A stretch of 64,000 nt of DNA from positions 1 through 64,000 of the forward strand of contig NCCZ01000007.1 of the NCBI GenBank assembly GCA_002279935.1, read 5' to 3'. Each line of letters begins with the position of its first letter. The stretch's first letter is position 1. The position numbers and the translations under genes are program-made. Source of the DNA: Hyphomicrobium sp. 12-62-95 (GTDB lineage: Bacteria; Pseudomonadota; Alphaproteobacteria; Rhizobiales; Hyphomicrobiaceae). Below the pieces are notes generated by a model. That model had not been told where the DNA came from. It was given only the letters and a program-made list of their open reading frames with translations, and did no database searches. Shown here piece by piece: positions 39,160-48,586 of this stretch.

Positions 39160-39852
39160 ATGCAGGACCTGACTGTCGTCTTCGATCTCGATGGAACCCT
39201 CGTCGACACGGCCCCCGATCTCGTCGGCGCGACGAACCATGCGCTGGCCGATTTAGGCCTTCCCGCCGTCTCCGCGCACCTGTTGCGCCCGTGGATTTCC
39301 TTCGGCGCCCGCCGCATGATCGTCGAGGCGCTGCTCCACGCCGGCGCGCCGCGACCCGACACCGAGGTCGACCGGCTGCTCGATCTCTTTCTCGGCTATT
39401 ATGAAGCCAACATCGCCCGCGAAAGCCGCCCTTTCCCGGGCGCAATCGAAGCCATCTCAACACTCGCTGGCGCTGGCGCCCGCCTCGCGATCTGCACCAA
39501 CAAGCGTGAAAGCTTATCGCGCTCGCTCCTCAGCGCGCTCGATCTTGATCGCCACTTCCACGGCCTCGCAGGCCGCGACACCTTCCCCGTCTGCAAACCG
39601 CATCCTGATCATTTGCGCGGCGCCATCCGCCTTGCCGGCGGCGATCCCGCCCGCGCGGTGATGATCGGCGATAGCGATGTCGACATTCGCACCGCAAAGG
39701 CCGCACACGTTCCAGTCGTGGCCGTCAGCTTCGGCTACACGGAGTTCCCCGTCGCCGAACTGGGCCCCGACCGCGTCATCGACCACTACAATGAGCTCCT
39801 TCCAGCCCTCCGCGACCTTCACGCCGCCCGCGAACAGAAACCCGCGACGTAG
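39160..39852 (+). CDS. gph: HAD family phosphoglycolate phosphatase-like hydrolase
   Basis: A 230-residue HAD hydrolase with motif I FDLDGTLVDTAPDLV, motif II in LAICTNKRES, the motif III lysine in VCKPHPDHL and motif IV MIGDSDVDIRTAKAA. The DTAPDLV segment is typical of phosphoglycolate phosphatases, which remove 2-phosphoglycolate formed in DNA repair or by RuBisCO. Other small phosphate esters are possible. Neighbouring rpiA, divergent from it, supports the usual gph-rpiA order in this group. Confidence 0.88.
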   Translation: MQDLTVVFDLDGTLVDTAPDLVGATNHALADLGLPAVSAHLLRPWISFGARRMIVEALLHAGAPRPDTEVDRLLDLFLGYYEANIARESRPFPGAIEAISTLAGAGARLAICTNKRESLSRSLLSALDLDRHFHGLAGRDTFPVCKPHPDHLRGAIRLAGGDPARAVMIGDSDVDIRTAKAAHVPVVAVSFGYTEFPVAELGPDRVIDHYNELLPALRDLHAAREQKPAT

Positions 39853-39921
39853 CGGCCATTTAGGGTTGCAGGCCTAACCCGCTTCCGGCCCCTCCAACAC
39901 CCCATGCGTCAGGGCCCCCGT

Positions 39922-39950
39922 TTGACAGCGCGACCATCATTGCCCATGTT
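39922..39950 (+). promoter_or_regulatory. Putative topA promoter
   Basis: A consensus -35 hexamer TTGACA (39922-39927) is followed after 17 bases by CATGTT (39945-39950), which matches the -10 consensus at four of six positions. The start of transcription would fall about 80 bases before the topA ATG. Confidence 0.5.
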
Positions 39951-40036
39951 CCGCGCCCCGGGGACCTGCGCAATTGCAACTATAAATTGTCGCATACTCC
40001 ATTTTGCGCCGCACCGCGTTTCATAGAAAGCACGGC

Positions 40037-42778
40037 ATGAACGTCCTGATCGTCGAGTCCGCCGCCAAGGCCAAAACCATCAAGAAGTACCTGGGCGCGA
40101 ACTATAAAGTCATCGCCTCCTACGGTCATGTCCGCGACCTCGCCGCCAAGAACGACGCGGTGCTGCCCGACAGCGACTTCGCCATGACGTGGGACGACAG
40201 CGACGTGCGCGGCAAGAAGGTGATGAAAGAGATCGCCGATGCCGTGAAGGGCGCCGACAAACTGATCCTGGCAACCGACCCTGATCGCGAAGGCGAAGCC
40301 ATTTCCTGGCACATTCTCGAAGTACTTGGCGCCAAGAAAGCCTTGAAAAAGGGCATGGAAATCGAGCGCGTCGCCTTCAACGCGGTGACCAAGCCAGCCA
40401 TCTTGGCAGCCCTCAAAGAACCCCGCCAAATCGACGAACCGCTCGTCTCCGCCTACCTCGCCCGCCGTGCGCTCGACTACCTCGTCGGCTTCACGCTCTC
40501 GCCTGTGCTGTGGCGCAAGCTGCCCGGCGCCCGCTCAGCCGGCCGCGTCCAATCCGTGGCGCTCCGCCTTGTCTGCGACCGCGAAGCCGAAATCGAAGCC
40601 TTCCGCACCGACGAATACTGGACCATCGAAGCAACCCTCACGACGCCCAAGGGCGACACGTTCCCCGCCCGCGTCGCCGCCATCAATGGCACCACGCTCA
40701 AGAAACTCGACATCAAGGACGAAACCTCCGCCAAGGCCATCGTCGCCGCAATAGAGAAGGGCCAGTTCGCGGTCACGCGTCTGGAAAAGAAAGCCGCCAA
40801 GCGCAATCCCTGGCCGCCCTTCATGACGTCGACGCTCCAGATGGACGCCTCGCGCAAGCTCGGCTTCTCCGCCAAGCAGACGATGCAGGTTGCCCAGCGC
40901 CTCTATGAAGGTGTCGACATCGGCGGCGAGACCACCGGCCTCATCACCTACATGCGAACCGACGGCGTCACCATCGTGCCGGAAGCGATCAGCGCCATTC
41001 GCGGCGTCATCGCGCGCGAATTCGCACCCAACTACGTGGCGCCCTTCATCCGCGAATATAAGTCGAAGGCCAAGAACGCCCAGGAAGCGCACGAAGCCAT
41101 CCGCCCCACCGATCCCGGCCGCCGCCCGAAAGACGTCGCCCGCTATCTCGATCGCGATCAGGCCGCTCTCTACGAACTGATCTGGCGCCGCACGATGGCC
41201 TCCCAAATGGCCTCCGCCGAACTCGAACAGACAAGCGCCGACATCGCCGTCGATGGCCGCGACGGCAAGGATTACATGCTCCGCGCCACAGGCTCGGTCA
41301 TCAATTTTGACGGCTTCCTCAAGGTCTATGAGGAAGGCCGCGACGACCGCGTCCGCGTCGTCGAAAAAGGCAAGGATGACCCCGCCGAAGACGATGCCGA
41401 CAGCCGCCGCCTGCCGCCGCTGGCCGAAGGCGACCGCGTCTCCGACAAGCAGATCGAAGCCGAACAGCACTTCACCCAGCCGCCCCCGCGCTTCTCTGAG
41501 GCCACCCTCGTCAAGCGCATGGAAGAACTGGGCATCGGCCGCCCCTCCACCTATGCGTCCACCATGGCGACGCTCGTCGAGCGCGGCTACGTCAAGATCG
41601 ACAAGAAGCGCCTCGTCCCCGAAGACAAGGGCCGCCTCGTCACGGCGTTCCTGGAAAGCTTCTTCAAGAAATACGTCGAGTTCGACTACACCGCGAGCCT
41701 CGAAGAAAAACTCGACCTCATCTCCGATAATAAGCTCGATTGGAAAGAGATGCTGCGCGAATTCTGGCGCGATTTCATCGGCTCCGTCGATGAGATCAAG
41801 GATCTGCGCGTCGGCCAGGTGCTCGATGCGCTCAACGACATGCTGGGCCCGCACGTCTTCCCCGACAAGGGCGACGGCTCCGATCCGCGCGCCTGCCCCA
41901 AGTGCGGCACAGGCCGCCTCTCGCTCAAGATTTCCGGCAAGAACGGCGCCTTCATCGGCTGCGGGAACTATCCCGATTGCAACTTCACCCGCCAGCTCGC
42001 CACCGGCGGCGAAAATGGCGCCGCCGAAGAGCGCGAACTGGGCTTCGACCCCGAATCCGGTTTGCCCGTCGTTGTGAAAAACGGCCGCTTCGGCACCTAT
42101 CTCCAGATCGGCGAAGGCTCCAAGGACGAAAAGCCCAAGCGCTCCTCGATCCCCAAGGGCATCGATGCCGCCACGATCGATCTCGAAAAGGCGTTGCAGC
42201 TTCTCTCCCTGCCGCGCCCGGTCGGCGACCATCCCGAAGGCGGCACCATCATCGCCGGCCTCGGCCGCTTCGGCCCCTTCATTCTGCACGAGGACGGCGC
42301 GACCAAAACCTATGCCAACGTCGCGTCCATCGAGGACGTCTTCACCATCGGCGTCAACCGCGCCGTCACGTTGATCGCCGACAAGAAGGCGGGCAAGGGT
42401 GGTGGCCGCTTCGGCCGCGCCACGGCCAAAACGGTCCTAAAGGACCTCGGCGAACATCCAACCGAAGGCGGCAAGATCGAAGTCCTCGACGGCAAGTACG
42501 GCCCCTACATCAGCCACAACAAGGTCAACGCCACGGTCCCGAAAGGCACCGAACCGGCCAACCTCACCGTCGAAGACGCCGTGCGCCTGCTCGAAGAGCG
42601 CATTGCCAAGGGCGGCGGCAAGAAACCGGCCCGCAAGCCGGCTGCTAAGCCGGCACCGAAGAAGGCTGCCGCCAAGGCCGCAAGCGGCGACGGCGCCCTG
42701 AAAGCCAAAAAGCCAGCCGCCAAGAAGGCACCAGCCAAAAAGCCGGCTGCGAAGAAGGCCAAAGCCGGCGCCGCATAA
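40037..42778 (+). CDS. topA: DNA topoisomerase I
   Basis: A 913-residue type IA topoisomerase that relaxes negative supercoils. The Toprim domain starts MNVLIVESAAKAKTI and contains the acidic motif ATDPDREGEAISWH. The active-site tyrosine is Tyr305 in LITYMRTDG. A four-cysteine zinc ribbon (CPKCGTGRLSL, first pair near residues 620-623, and GCGNYPDCNF) follows the core, then repeats of the topoisomerase C-terminal type (NGRFGTYLQIG, LGRFGPFILHEDG, DGKYGPYISHNK). The last 45 residues are a Lys/Ala/Pro tail that probably binds DNA or is disordered. The start used has an AGAAAG site; 11 residues upstream in frame lack support. Confidence 0.98.
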   Translation: MNVLIVESAAKAKTIKKYLGANYKVIASYGHVRDLAAKNDAVLPDSDFAMTWDDSDVRGKKVMKEIADAVKGADKLILATDPDREGEAISWHILEVLGAKKALKKGMEIERVAFNAVTKPAILAALKEPRQIDEPLVSAYLARRALDYLVGFTLSPVLWRKLPGARSAGRVQSVALRLVCDREAEIEAFRTDEYWTIEATLTTPKGDTFPARVAAINGTTLKKLDIKDETSAKAIVAAIEKGQFAVTRLEKKAAKRNPWPPFMTSTLQMDASRKLGFSAKQTMQVAQRLYEGVDIGGETTGLITYMRTDGVTIVPEAISAIRGVIAREFAPNYVAPFIREYKSKAKNAQEAHEAIRPTDPGRRPKDVARYLDRDQAALYELIWRRTMASQMASAELEQTSADIAVDGRDGKDYMLRATGSVINFDGFLKVYEEGRDDRVRVVEKGKDDPAEDDADSRRLPPLAEGDRVSDKQIEAEQHFTQPPPRFSEATLVKRMEELGIGRPSTYASTMATLVERGYVKIDKKRLVPEDKGRLVTAFLESFFKKYVEFDYTASLEEKLDLISDNKLDWKEMLREFWRDFIGSVDEIKDLRVGQVLDALNDMLGPHVFPDKGDGSDPRACPKCGTGRLSLKISGKNGAFIGCGNYPDCNFTRQLATGGENGAAEERELGFDPESGLPVVVKNGRFGTYLQIGEGSKDEKPKRSSIPKGIDAATIDLEKALQLLSLPRPVGDHPEGGTIIAGLGRFGPFILHEDGATKTYANVASIEDVFTIGVNRAVTLIADKKAGKGGGRFGRATAKTVLKDLGEHPTEGGKIEVLDGKYGPYISHNKVNATVPKGTEPANLTVEDAVRLLEERIAKGGGKKPARKPAAKPAPKKAAAKAASGDGALKAKKPAAKKAPAKKPAAKKAKAGAA

Positions 42779-42820
42779 GCTGCACCTCTGCGGCTTATCC
42801 TTATTCTGTCCTCAGACGAT

Positions 42821-42846
42821 CCCCAGTCTGTCCCCACGGACTGGGG
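42821..42846 (+). terminator. Hairpin after topA
   Basis: CCCCAGTC (42821-42828) and GACTGGGG (42839-42846) enclose a 10-base loop, 42 bases after the topA stop. There is no T run, so it may stabilise the 3' end or act with Rho rather than be a classical terminator. Confidence 0.45.
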
Positions 42847-42960
42847 CGATGCCATTGCGCACCACCGTCCGCCGATAGAATCAGGCAAAGTACGGCGTGA
42901 ATTTCCCGAAGGCAGGTCCCGCGCCCATCGCTGCGGATCGCCCCGGCCAGGTGCAACCGA

Positions 42961-43734
42961 ATGACAGTGCTGATGCCCTACATCCCGCCCAACGTCTATC
43001 TGCTGGCCGATAATCTCGACGCCGCGCTCGCAGCAGGCGAAGACATCATGAAAGCCACGCTGCACTGGGGCACCGGTGCCGATCGCAACGGCGCGGCAAT
43101 CGCCAGCAAGCGCGCCGCCCAGCGCAGCGTGCTCGAGAACGTGCGCATGTTGGAGCAGGTCCTCGTCGCCCGCGTCCTGAAATCCCGCGAACGCTCCGAA
43201 GAAATCGCCAAGCGCGATCCCCGCTTTGCCACCGTCGCCCGGCTCTACAATGCCGGCACCGCCATCCTGATCGAAGCCGTCAGCGACTTCGGCGACCCCG
43301 CATCCATCGACTTCGAGAATGGCGGCGGTGCCGTCTCCTTCCTGCGTACGCGCGGTCTGCTCACTGAGGACGCGCCCGGCCCGTCCGACGGCCAGACGCT
43401 CAAATTCCGCGACAGCTTCCTTGTCGCCGGCCGCATCCGCCTCGGCACGCTGCTCGACCTCGTGGCGATGTACCTCGACACGCTCGAGACCCACTTCGAT
43501 CTCTTCAGCGATGTCGCCATCGAACCCGATCTCTTGCCCGGCGAAATCGATCCCGACACGGTCCAGTTGGACGCGTCCAGCACTGACGATATCGAATCAG
43601 ATGACCCGGCCGCCGACTCTCCAGAGTCATCAGTTGATGACGCCTCGGAGGACGTAACCTCGCCGAGCGACGCAGACAGCCTCCGCGACGCTCTCCTCGA
43701 AGTCCGCAACTTGGTCGCCCTAGACCAGCGCTGA
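42961..43734 (+). CDS. Protein of unknown function
   Basis: A 257-residue soluble protein with no signal peptide or membrane helix. The first 110 residues are helical (AAIASKRAAQRSVLENVRMLEQ is part of it), the middle has alternating strands and helices around FLRTRGLLTEDAPG and GRIRLGTLLDLVAMYLDTLE, and the C-terminal 60 residues are acidic and Ser-rich (disordered). I do not recognise a family. Synteny gives no clue: topA lies upstream and the RlpA-like gene is convergent, with a 15-base overlap at the 3' ends. Confidence 0.72.
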   Translation: MTVLMPYIPPNVYLLADNLDAALAAGEDIMKATLHWGTGADRNGAAIASKRAAQRSVLENVRMLEQVLVARVLKSRERSEEIAKRDPRFATVARLYNAGTAILIEAVSDFGDPASIDFENGGGAVSFLRTRGLLTEDAPGPSDGQTLKFRDSFLVAGRIRLGTLLDLVAMYLDTLETHFDLFSDVAIEPDLLPGEIDPDTVQLDASSTDDIESDDPAADSPESSVDDASEDVTSPSDADSLRDALLEVRNLVALDQR

Positions 43735-45243
43735 CGGCTGCACCCGGCGCAGCGGACCGCGCTGCGGCTTCTCCGTCTCATCCTTGAGATCACCGGCCGG
43801 GATACGCCGCGGCGAACCGGTCAAAGACGGACGCGCTGCTGGCATCTCGAACACCGCCGACGACTGCCAGCCGCCCGCTTTGCGCAGCGCCGCCGACTTC
43901 TTGCCCCGCGTCACGCCTGCCTGCTTGCTGGCCTTGGGGGGCGCGCCAGCCGCCACGGCCGACGATGCCGCCTTGGATTGGCCCTTCGCGATGTTTTTCT
44001 TTTTGACTGAACCACCGGCCGCAGCCGTTTTCACTGGTTTGCGATACCGGTCCTCGGCATAGGTCGTGTGCCCAGCGCGGAACTGATCCGACTCCGGCGC
44101 GCGCGCCACTGTCGCCCGCGCCGCCCGCTGCGGCTTGGCACGCGCCACCACCACAGACTTCCGCGCAGCCGTCGCAAGGCTCGCCACCGGACGCTTGGCC
44201 TTCACTACCTTGACAGACCTCACGCGCTTTTGAACCTTCGGTGGATCAACGAGGTCCGTGATGGCAGTCGCAATCGCCGTCAATGGATCGGTCACGGCCG
44301 GCATCACCTCGATCGCCTTGACTCGCGTCCGCTTCGGCGCGACCACGCGCGCCGCCGTCAGCTTCGGCGTCACGGTCCGGACCGTCGGCACAACATCGTC
44401 CAGCGCCGTCACAGTCACAGTCGGTGGGTTCGCAGCCGAAACCTCACGCCGCTCCACCGTCGATTGCGCGATTAAAGCCGCTGCCAATGAGCCCTTCGGG
44501 ATCGAGAAGCCAGGCACCACAGGCGTCTGATAGGCCATCGCAAGATCAGCCGTACCATCCCGCTTGGCCGTCAGCTCAAGGCTGGCCACAGCAAGCGCGG
44601 GCGATTTGCCCTCAGCCACCATCACAGACATCGCGCCCTGCGCCTCATCGAGGCTGGCAAACTGACCGATCGGACCGGGAACGGGTTCATACCGCCGGTT
44701 TTTGGAATAGCGCGCTTCCGCTGGCGTCGGCGCTTTCAGAACGCGCAGCGTCACTTCCCCAACGCCACCGATACCCAGCTTGCGCGCCGCCGCGCGCGAC
44801 AGATCGAGTTTGCGATTGCCCCAATAGGGTCCCGCGTTGTTGATGCGCAGCACGACCGCCTGCTTGGTCGCCTTCGACCAGACCATCACGATCGTCCCAT
44901 CCGGCAACACCGGGCTCGCCGCATTATCGGCGCGCTCGGGAAAAAACGGCTCGCCCGATGAGGTCAGCCCGCACGGATTGAAGCGGTCCTTCTTGCAGCT
45001 GTCGTAGTGCGAAGCCATCACCGTCATATCGCGGCCGACAAGCGCCTGCGTCTCGGCGATCGTTTTCACACGGTGACACTTTTTGAGAAAACAATACGTG
45101 CGCCCAGGCCCCTTCGCCTCCGCCTCAGGCGCCGACCAAAGCGCGCTTGCGCCAACGGCCACAGCCGCGACCATCACATTGAGCGCGATGGCGCGCGCGG
45201 CGAACCGGCGCCCGAAAGACGCCACATCGAATTCGACAAACAT
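43720..45243 (-). CDS. RlpA-like double-psi beta-barrel protein with degenerate active site
   Basis: A 507-residue exported protein. After a signal peptide (cleavage near EAEA) comes a DPBB domain (about residues 75-170) with ASHYDSCKKDRFNPCGLTSS, LPDGTIVMVW and KLDLSRAAARKLGIGGVG. In active RlpA the domain has a catalytic His (in A-A-H-x-T-L-P) and Asp (in N-D-R-G-P). Here the matching segments read NAASPVLPDGT and INNAGPYWG, so both appear lost. The rest, about 330 residues, is Ala/Lys/Val-rich with basic clusters and is probably disordered or peptidoglycan-associated. A SPOR domain is not seen. It is convergent with the upstream-numbered unknown gene. Confidence 0.75.
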   Translation of the reverse strand: MFVEFDVASFGRRFAARAIALNVMVAAVAVGASALWSAPEAEAKGPGRTYCFLKKCHRVKTIAETQALVGRDMTVMASHYDSCKKDRFNPCGLTSSGEPFFPERADNAASPVLPDGTIVMVWSKATKQAVVLRINNAGPYWGNRKLDLSRAAARKLGIGGVGEVTLRVLKAPTPAEARYSKNRRYEPVPGPIGQFASLDEAQGAMSVMVAEGKSPALAVASLELTAKRDGTADLAMAYQTPVVPGFSIPKGSLAAALIAQSTVERREVSAANPPTVTVTALDDVVPTVRTVTPKLTAARVVAPKRTRVKAIEVMPAVTDPLTAIATAITDLVDPPKVQKRVRSVKVVKAKRPVASLATAARKSVVVARAKPQRAARATVARAPESDQFRAGHTTYAEDRYRKPVKTAAAGGSVKKKNIAKGQSKAASSAVAAGAPPKASKQAGVTRGKKSAALRKAGGWQSSAVFEMPAARPSLTGSPRRIPAGDLKDETEKPQRGPLRRVQPSALV

Positions 45244-45426
45244 CGGGGCACTCCACCCGTTGAACCAAACGACGGCCGTGTCTGAGCGCCCCGCTCCGCT
45301 CGTCCCTCATCCACCGTCGCTGCGGCGCACAAGAGCAAACACACCCCCTCGCCGCGAGTTCCCAAGTCGTCGCAGCGCCCAGTTGTCGAACAGTGTTTAA
45401 TAAAACCGAAGACGCGAGCTAAGCGC

Positions 45427-46230
45427 CTAGAATTTCTTCACAAATAAGAACCCGCCCGCCGTGAGCTTCTCCGCCAGAGTGTGGCTCGCGGACGACAGCG
45501 CCTCGCCGTCTGTCGCCCGCAGCACGAGGTCAGTCGAGTACTGTCCGTCCTTGAACGCCGGATAACTGCCCATCGCCACCTGCGGCCAGGCTGCCTGATG
45601 CGCCGCAAAAAGCTCAGCTATTTCGCCCTCCGCATGCCCCACCACGATCGACGCCGACAGGACCTTCGCGCCTGTCTCTAACGTGGCCGTCGCCGACATC
45701 AGCATCGACTCCATGATCGCCGGCACGCCCGCCATGACGATCACGTTGCCGATCCGGAAACCCGGCGCCACCGAGACGTCGTTGACAACGAGATCCGCCC
45801 CCGCCGGGATTCGCGCCATCCTGAGCCGCGCCGCATTGAGTTCGATCCCGCGCTTTTCATAGGCCGGCTTCATGATCGCGACCGCCCGCGGGTCCACATC
45901 GATCGTCACGCCGAACGCCTTGGCCACCGCATCCGCCGTGATGTCGTCATGCGTCGGCCCGATGCCCCCAGTGGTAAAAACATAAGTGTAGCGGTGCCGC
46001 AGCGCGTTCAGTGCGTCCACGATCGCCTCTTCCACATCCGCGACCACACGCACTTCGCTGAGCGCAATGCCGATCGCCGTCAGATGATCGGCGATGGTGC
46101 CAATGTTCTTATCCTTCGTCCGCCCGGAGAGAATTTCGTCTCCGATGACGAGGAGGCCGGCGGTCACTTTCGCGTCGAGGGTCACGGGCGGACGATCTTT
46201 CCTGCTGCACAACGGACGGGACTGCGCCAT
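45427..46230 (-). CDS. CinA N-terminal-type (MoaB/MogA-fold) protein
   Basis: A 267-residue protein with a molybdopterin-binding-like domain of the competence/damage-inducible protein A family (N-terminal half of CinA). Motifs are VIGDEILSGRTKDKNIGTIAD (quoted parts GDEILSGRT and DKNI), VFTTGGIGPTHDDIT and MAGVPAIMESML. The nicotinamide-mononucleotide deamidase domain of full-length CinA is absent. Such short proteins are common in alphaproteobacteria. The start is uncertain: ATG 46230 or GTG 46185, neither with a good ribosome-binding site. It is divergent from sfsA. Confidence 0.85.
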   Translation of the reverse strand: MAQSRPLCSRKDRPPVTLDAKVTAGLLVIGDEILSGRTKDKNIGTIADHLTAIGIALSEVRVVADVEEAIVDALNALRHRYTYVFTTGGIGPTHDDITADAVAKAFGVTIDVDPRAVAIMKPAYEKRGIELNAARLRMARIPAGADLVVNDVSVAPGFRIGNVIVMAGVPAIMESMLMSATATLETGAKVLSASIVVGHAEGEIAELFAAHQAAWPQVAMGSYPAFKDGQYSTDLVLRATDGEALSSASHTLAEKLTAGGFLFVKKF

Positions 46231-46299
46231 CTAGCACTCAGATGACGGGGCTGAGTACCGGCTTGCAGGCCGCACCCCCGCCGACCTATGTCTGGCGCC

Positions 46300-47013
46300 A
46301 TGAATTTCAAATCCCCCCTCCTCCGTGGCCGCCTCATCAAGCGCTACAAGCGCTTCCTCGCCGACGTCGTCCTCGACGATGGCCGCGAGATCACGGCCAC
46401 CTGCCCCAACACCGGCTCTATGATGGGCCTCTGCGACCCCGGCCTCACCATCTGGGTCTCCGTCAGCGACAGCCCAACCCGCAAATACGCCCACACCTGG
46501 GAACTGGTCGAACTCGGCAAAGGCAAAACCCGGTCTTTCGTCGGCATCAACACCGGCCACCCGAACGCCATCGTCTCGGAGGCCATAGCCGCGGGTCAGA
46601 TCCCGCCACTCGCCGGCTACGGCACCCTGCGCCGCGAGGTAAAATACGGCCAGTCGAGCCGCATCGATCTCCTGCTGGAAGACCCCGCCAGGGGCCTCGC
46701 TTACGTCGAGATCAAGAATGTCCATCTCCTGCGCGAACCCGGCCTCGCCGAGTTCCCCGACAGCAAGACCGAACGCGGCGTCAAACACTTGGCCGAGTTG
46801 ACGGATATGGTCCGCGACGGCCACCGCGCCGTGATGATCTACCTGATCCAGCGCGGCGACTGCGCCCGCTTCCGCCCCGCCGCCGACATCGATCCCAAGT
46901 ATGCCGCAGCCCTCGTCGCCGCCCGCGCGAGCGGCGTCGAGGCCTACGCCGTCACCTGCCGGCTCTCCCCCGAAGTCATCACCGTCGACCGGGTCCTCCC
47001 AGCCATCGAATGA
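46300..47013 (+). CDS. sfsA: Sugar fermentation stimulation protein homolog
   Basis: About 237 residues. SfsA proteins are a widespread family with an OB-like N-terminal part and a nuclease-like fold. Motifs here are LLRGRLIKRYKRFLADV, CPNTGSMMGLCDPG, YVEIKNVHLLRE (with the PD-(D/E)xK-like acidic Glu and Lys) and MIYLIQRGDC. The E. coli member was named for an effect on maltose use and binds DNA; the true activity is unsettled. The ATG at 46300 fits family N-termini; an ATG at 46288 is also possible. Confidence 0.94.
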   Translation: MNFKSPLLRGRLIKRYKRFLADVVLDDGREITATCPNTGSMMGLCDPGLTIWVSVSDSPTRKYAHTWELVELGKGKTRSFVGINTGHPNAIVSEAIAAGQIPPLAGYGTLRREVKYGQSSRIDLLLEDPARGLAYVEIKNVHLLREPGLAEFPDSKTERGVKHLAELTDMVRDGHRAVMIYLIQRGDCARFRPAADIDPKYAAALVAARASGVEAYAVTCRLSPEVITVDRVLPAIE

Positions 47014-47135
47014 ACTCCCCGTCATGCCTGGCGTTGAAGCGAAACCGGTGGCCGCTCCTGACGTATAAGAGGCATCGCACATTCAATCGGCCGCCCGGCA
47101 ATCCCGGGCTGGACGACGGTCAAAAGGACGGACAC

Positions 47136-47630
47136 ATGATCGACCGCCGCAAATTTACCTTCGCCGGCCTTGGCCTTGCCGCCGCAGCCGGCCTCTCCAC
47201 CCGCCCCCATCCGGCCACCGCCGCCGATAAGGAGTTCCCCGTGACCAAGACAGAAGCCGAGTGGAAAAAGATCCTGACCGAGGATCAGTTCTATGTCCTG
47301 CGCAAGCATGGCACCGAGCGCGCCGGCACCAGCCCCCTCGACAAGACCTATTCGCCCGGCACCTACCACTGCGCCGGCTGCGACACCGCTCTCTTCACCT
47401 CCGACACCAAGTTCGACAGCGGCACTGGTTGGCCAAGCTTCTTCCAGCCCATCGAGGGTGCGACGGGCTCATCGACCGACTGGAAGCTCATCTACCCGCG
47501 CACGGAAATCCACTGCGCCACTTGCGGCGGCCACTTAGGCCACGTCTTCGATGATGGCCCTGCCCCCACCGGCAAGCGCTACTGCATGAACGGCATCGCG
47601 ATGAAGTTCGTGCCCAAAGCCGGCGCCTGA
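47136..47630 (+). CDS. msrB: Peptide-methionine (R)-S-oxide reductase with Tat-like signal
   Basis: A 164-residue MsrB that reduces the R form of methionine sulfoxide. The N-terminus MIDRRKFTFAGLGLAAAAG looks like a twin-arginine signal (RRKF), which would send the enzyme to the periplasm. The zinc-binding pairs are CAGC and CATC, the GTGWPSFF loop is present and the catalytic cysteine is in RYCMNG. AAGGACGG lies a few bases before the ATG. It is followed after 30 bases by msrA, so the two should be co-expressed and repair both sulfoxide forms in the envelope. Confidence 0.95.
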   Translation: MIDRRKFTFAGLGLAAAAGLSTRPHPATAADKEFPVTKTEAEWKKILTEDQFYVLRKHGTERAGTSPLDKTYSPGTYHCAGCDTALFTSDTKFDSGTGWPSFFQPIEGATGSSTDWKLIYPRTEIHCATCGGHLGHVFDDGPAPTGKRYCMNGIAMKFVPKAGA

Positions 47631-47660
47631 AGCACGAGCGAAACTAAGCAAGGGAACGCT

Positions 47661-48302
47661 ATGAACATCCGCGCCATCGCCGCATTGATCCTCGCCGCCG
47701 CCGTCGTCATTGCCAGCCCCCTGGCGGCGAAGGATCTGACGCAGGAACCCCTAGCACCCCTGCCCGCCGGGCTCGCTGAAGCGACCTTCGCGTCCGGCTG
47801 CTTCTGGTGCGGAGAGAAGGATTTCGAAAAACTCCCCGGCGTCACCGAGGTCATTTCCGGCTACACCGGCGGCCGCACGCCGAACCCGACCTATGGCGAA
47901 GTCGGCACCAACCGCACCGGCCATTTCGAGGCGATCCGCGTGCGCTTCGACCCCAAGAAGGTCAGCTACGACGCGGTCCTGGAGCATTTCTGGCACAACG
48001 TCGACTACACCGACGGCGAAGGCCAGTTCTGCGATCGCGGCGAGAGCTACCGCCCGGCCATCTTCGTCCACGACGAAACCCAGCGCGCCGCCGCGGAAGC
48101 GAGCAAAGCCGCGCTCGCCGAAACCAAAAAGCTGACCAAGCCGATCCCGGTGCCAATTCTTCCCGCGGCCACGTTTACACCGGCCGAGAATTATCATCAG
48201 AACTATTACAAGACGAACCCGATTTCCTACGCCTTCTATCGCAACGGTTGCGGTCGCGACGCGCGCCTGCAGCAGCTGTGGCCCGAGCGCACCTCCCACT
48301 GA
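47661..48302 (+). CDS. msrA: Peptide-methionine (S)-S-oxide reductase with signal peptide
   Basis: A 213-residue MsrA that reduces the S form of methionine sulfoxide. A Sec-type signal (MNIRAIAALILAAAVVIAS, cleavage near PLAA) precedes the catalytic loop ASGCFWCGEKDFEKLPGV with the reactive cysteine in GCFWC. The GYTGGRTPNPTYGEV segment and the ENYHQNYY motif are normal. The resolving cysteine is in NGCGRD near the C-terminus. An AAGCAAGGGAACGCT leader provides the ribosome-binding site. It forms an operon with msrB. Confidence 0.95.
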   Translation: MNIRAIAALILAAAVVIASPLAAKDLTQEPLAPLPAGLAEATFASGCFWCGEKDFEKLPGVTEVISGYTGGRTPNPTYGEVGTNRTGHFEAIRVRFDPKKVSYDAVLEHFWHNVDYTDGEGQFCDRGESYRPAIFVHDETQRAAAEASKAALAETKKLTKPIPVPILPAATFTPAENYHQNYYKTNPISYAFYRNGCGRDARLQQLWPERTSH

Positions 48303-48586
48303 CTGTCCTCAGCCCAGTTGCCCCCGCAATCGCCTGCAAAATAAGGCCCGGCACCTCATCCACAGGATGGTCATCCTCTGGCAATTTCATCGCCGATCCG
48401 TCACAATCACACGCGTAGGGCAACCACGATTCGGCCGTTGTTTGTGAGCAGCGTGGCGCGCAACTGTTTCAAGTGCGCCTGCGGACTGCGTTTGCCCTGC
48501 CTCGGTTTGGCCCATGCGGGCCTTGATCGGGCAATCTTTGATCGGGCCAGCTGTGCCGGCCCGGCTTTTGCAGGCAAGGGTGCTTG

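Noticed and set aside
40535..42289. A 584-codon open frame antisense to topA
   Set aside because: Same GC-bias shadow; composition is dominated by Ala, Gly, Glu and Asp, and topA is certain on the other strand.
42600..42778. Lys/Ala/Pro repeats at the end of topA as a DNA repeat element
   Set aside because: The repeats follow codon triplets of a basic protein tail common in alphaproteobacterial TopA; no inverted or exact long repeat is seen.
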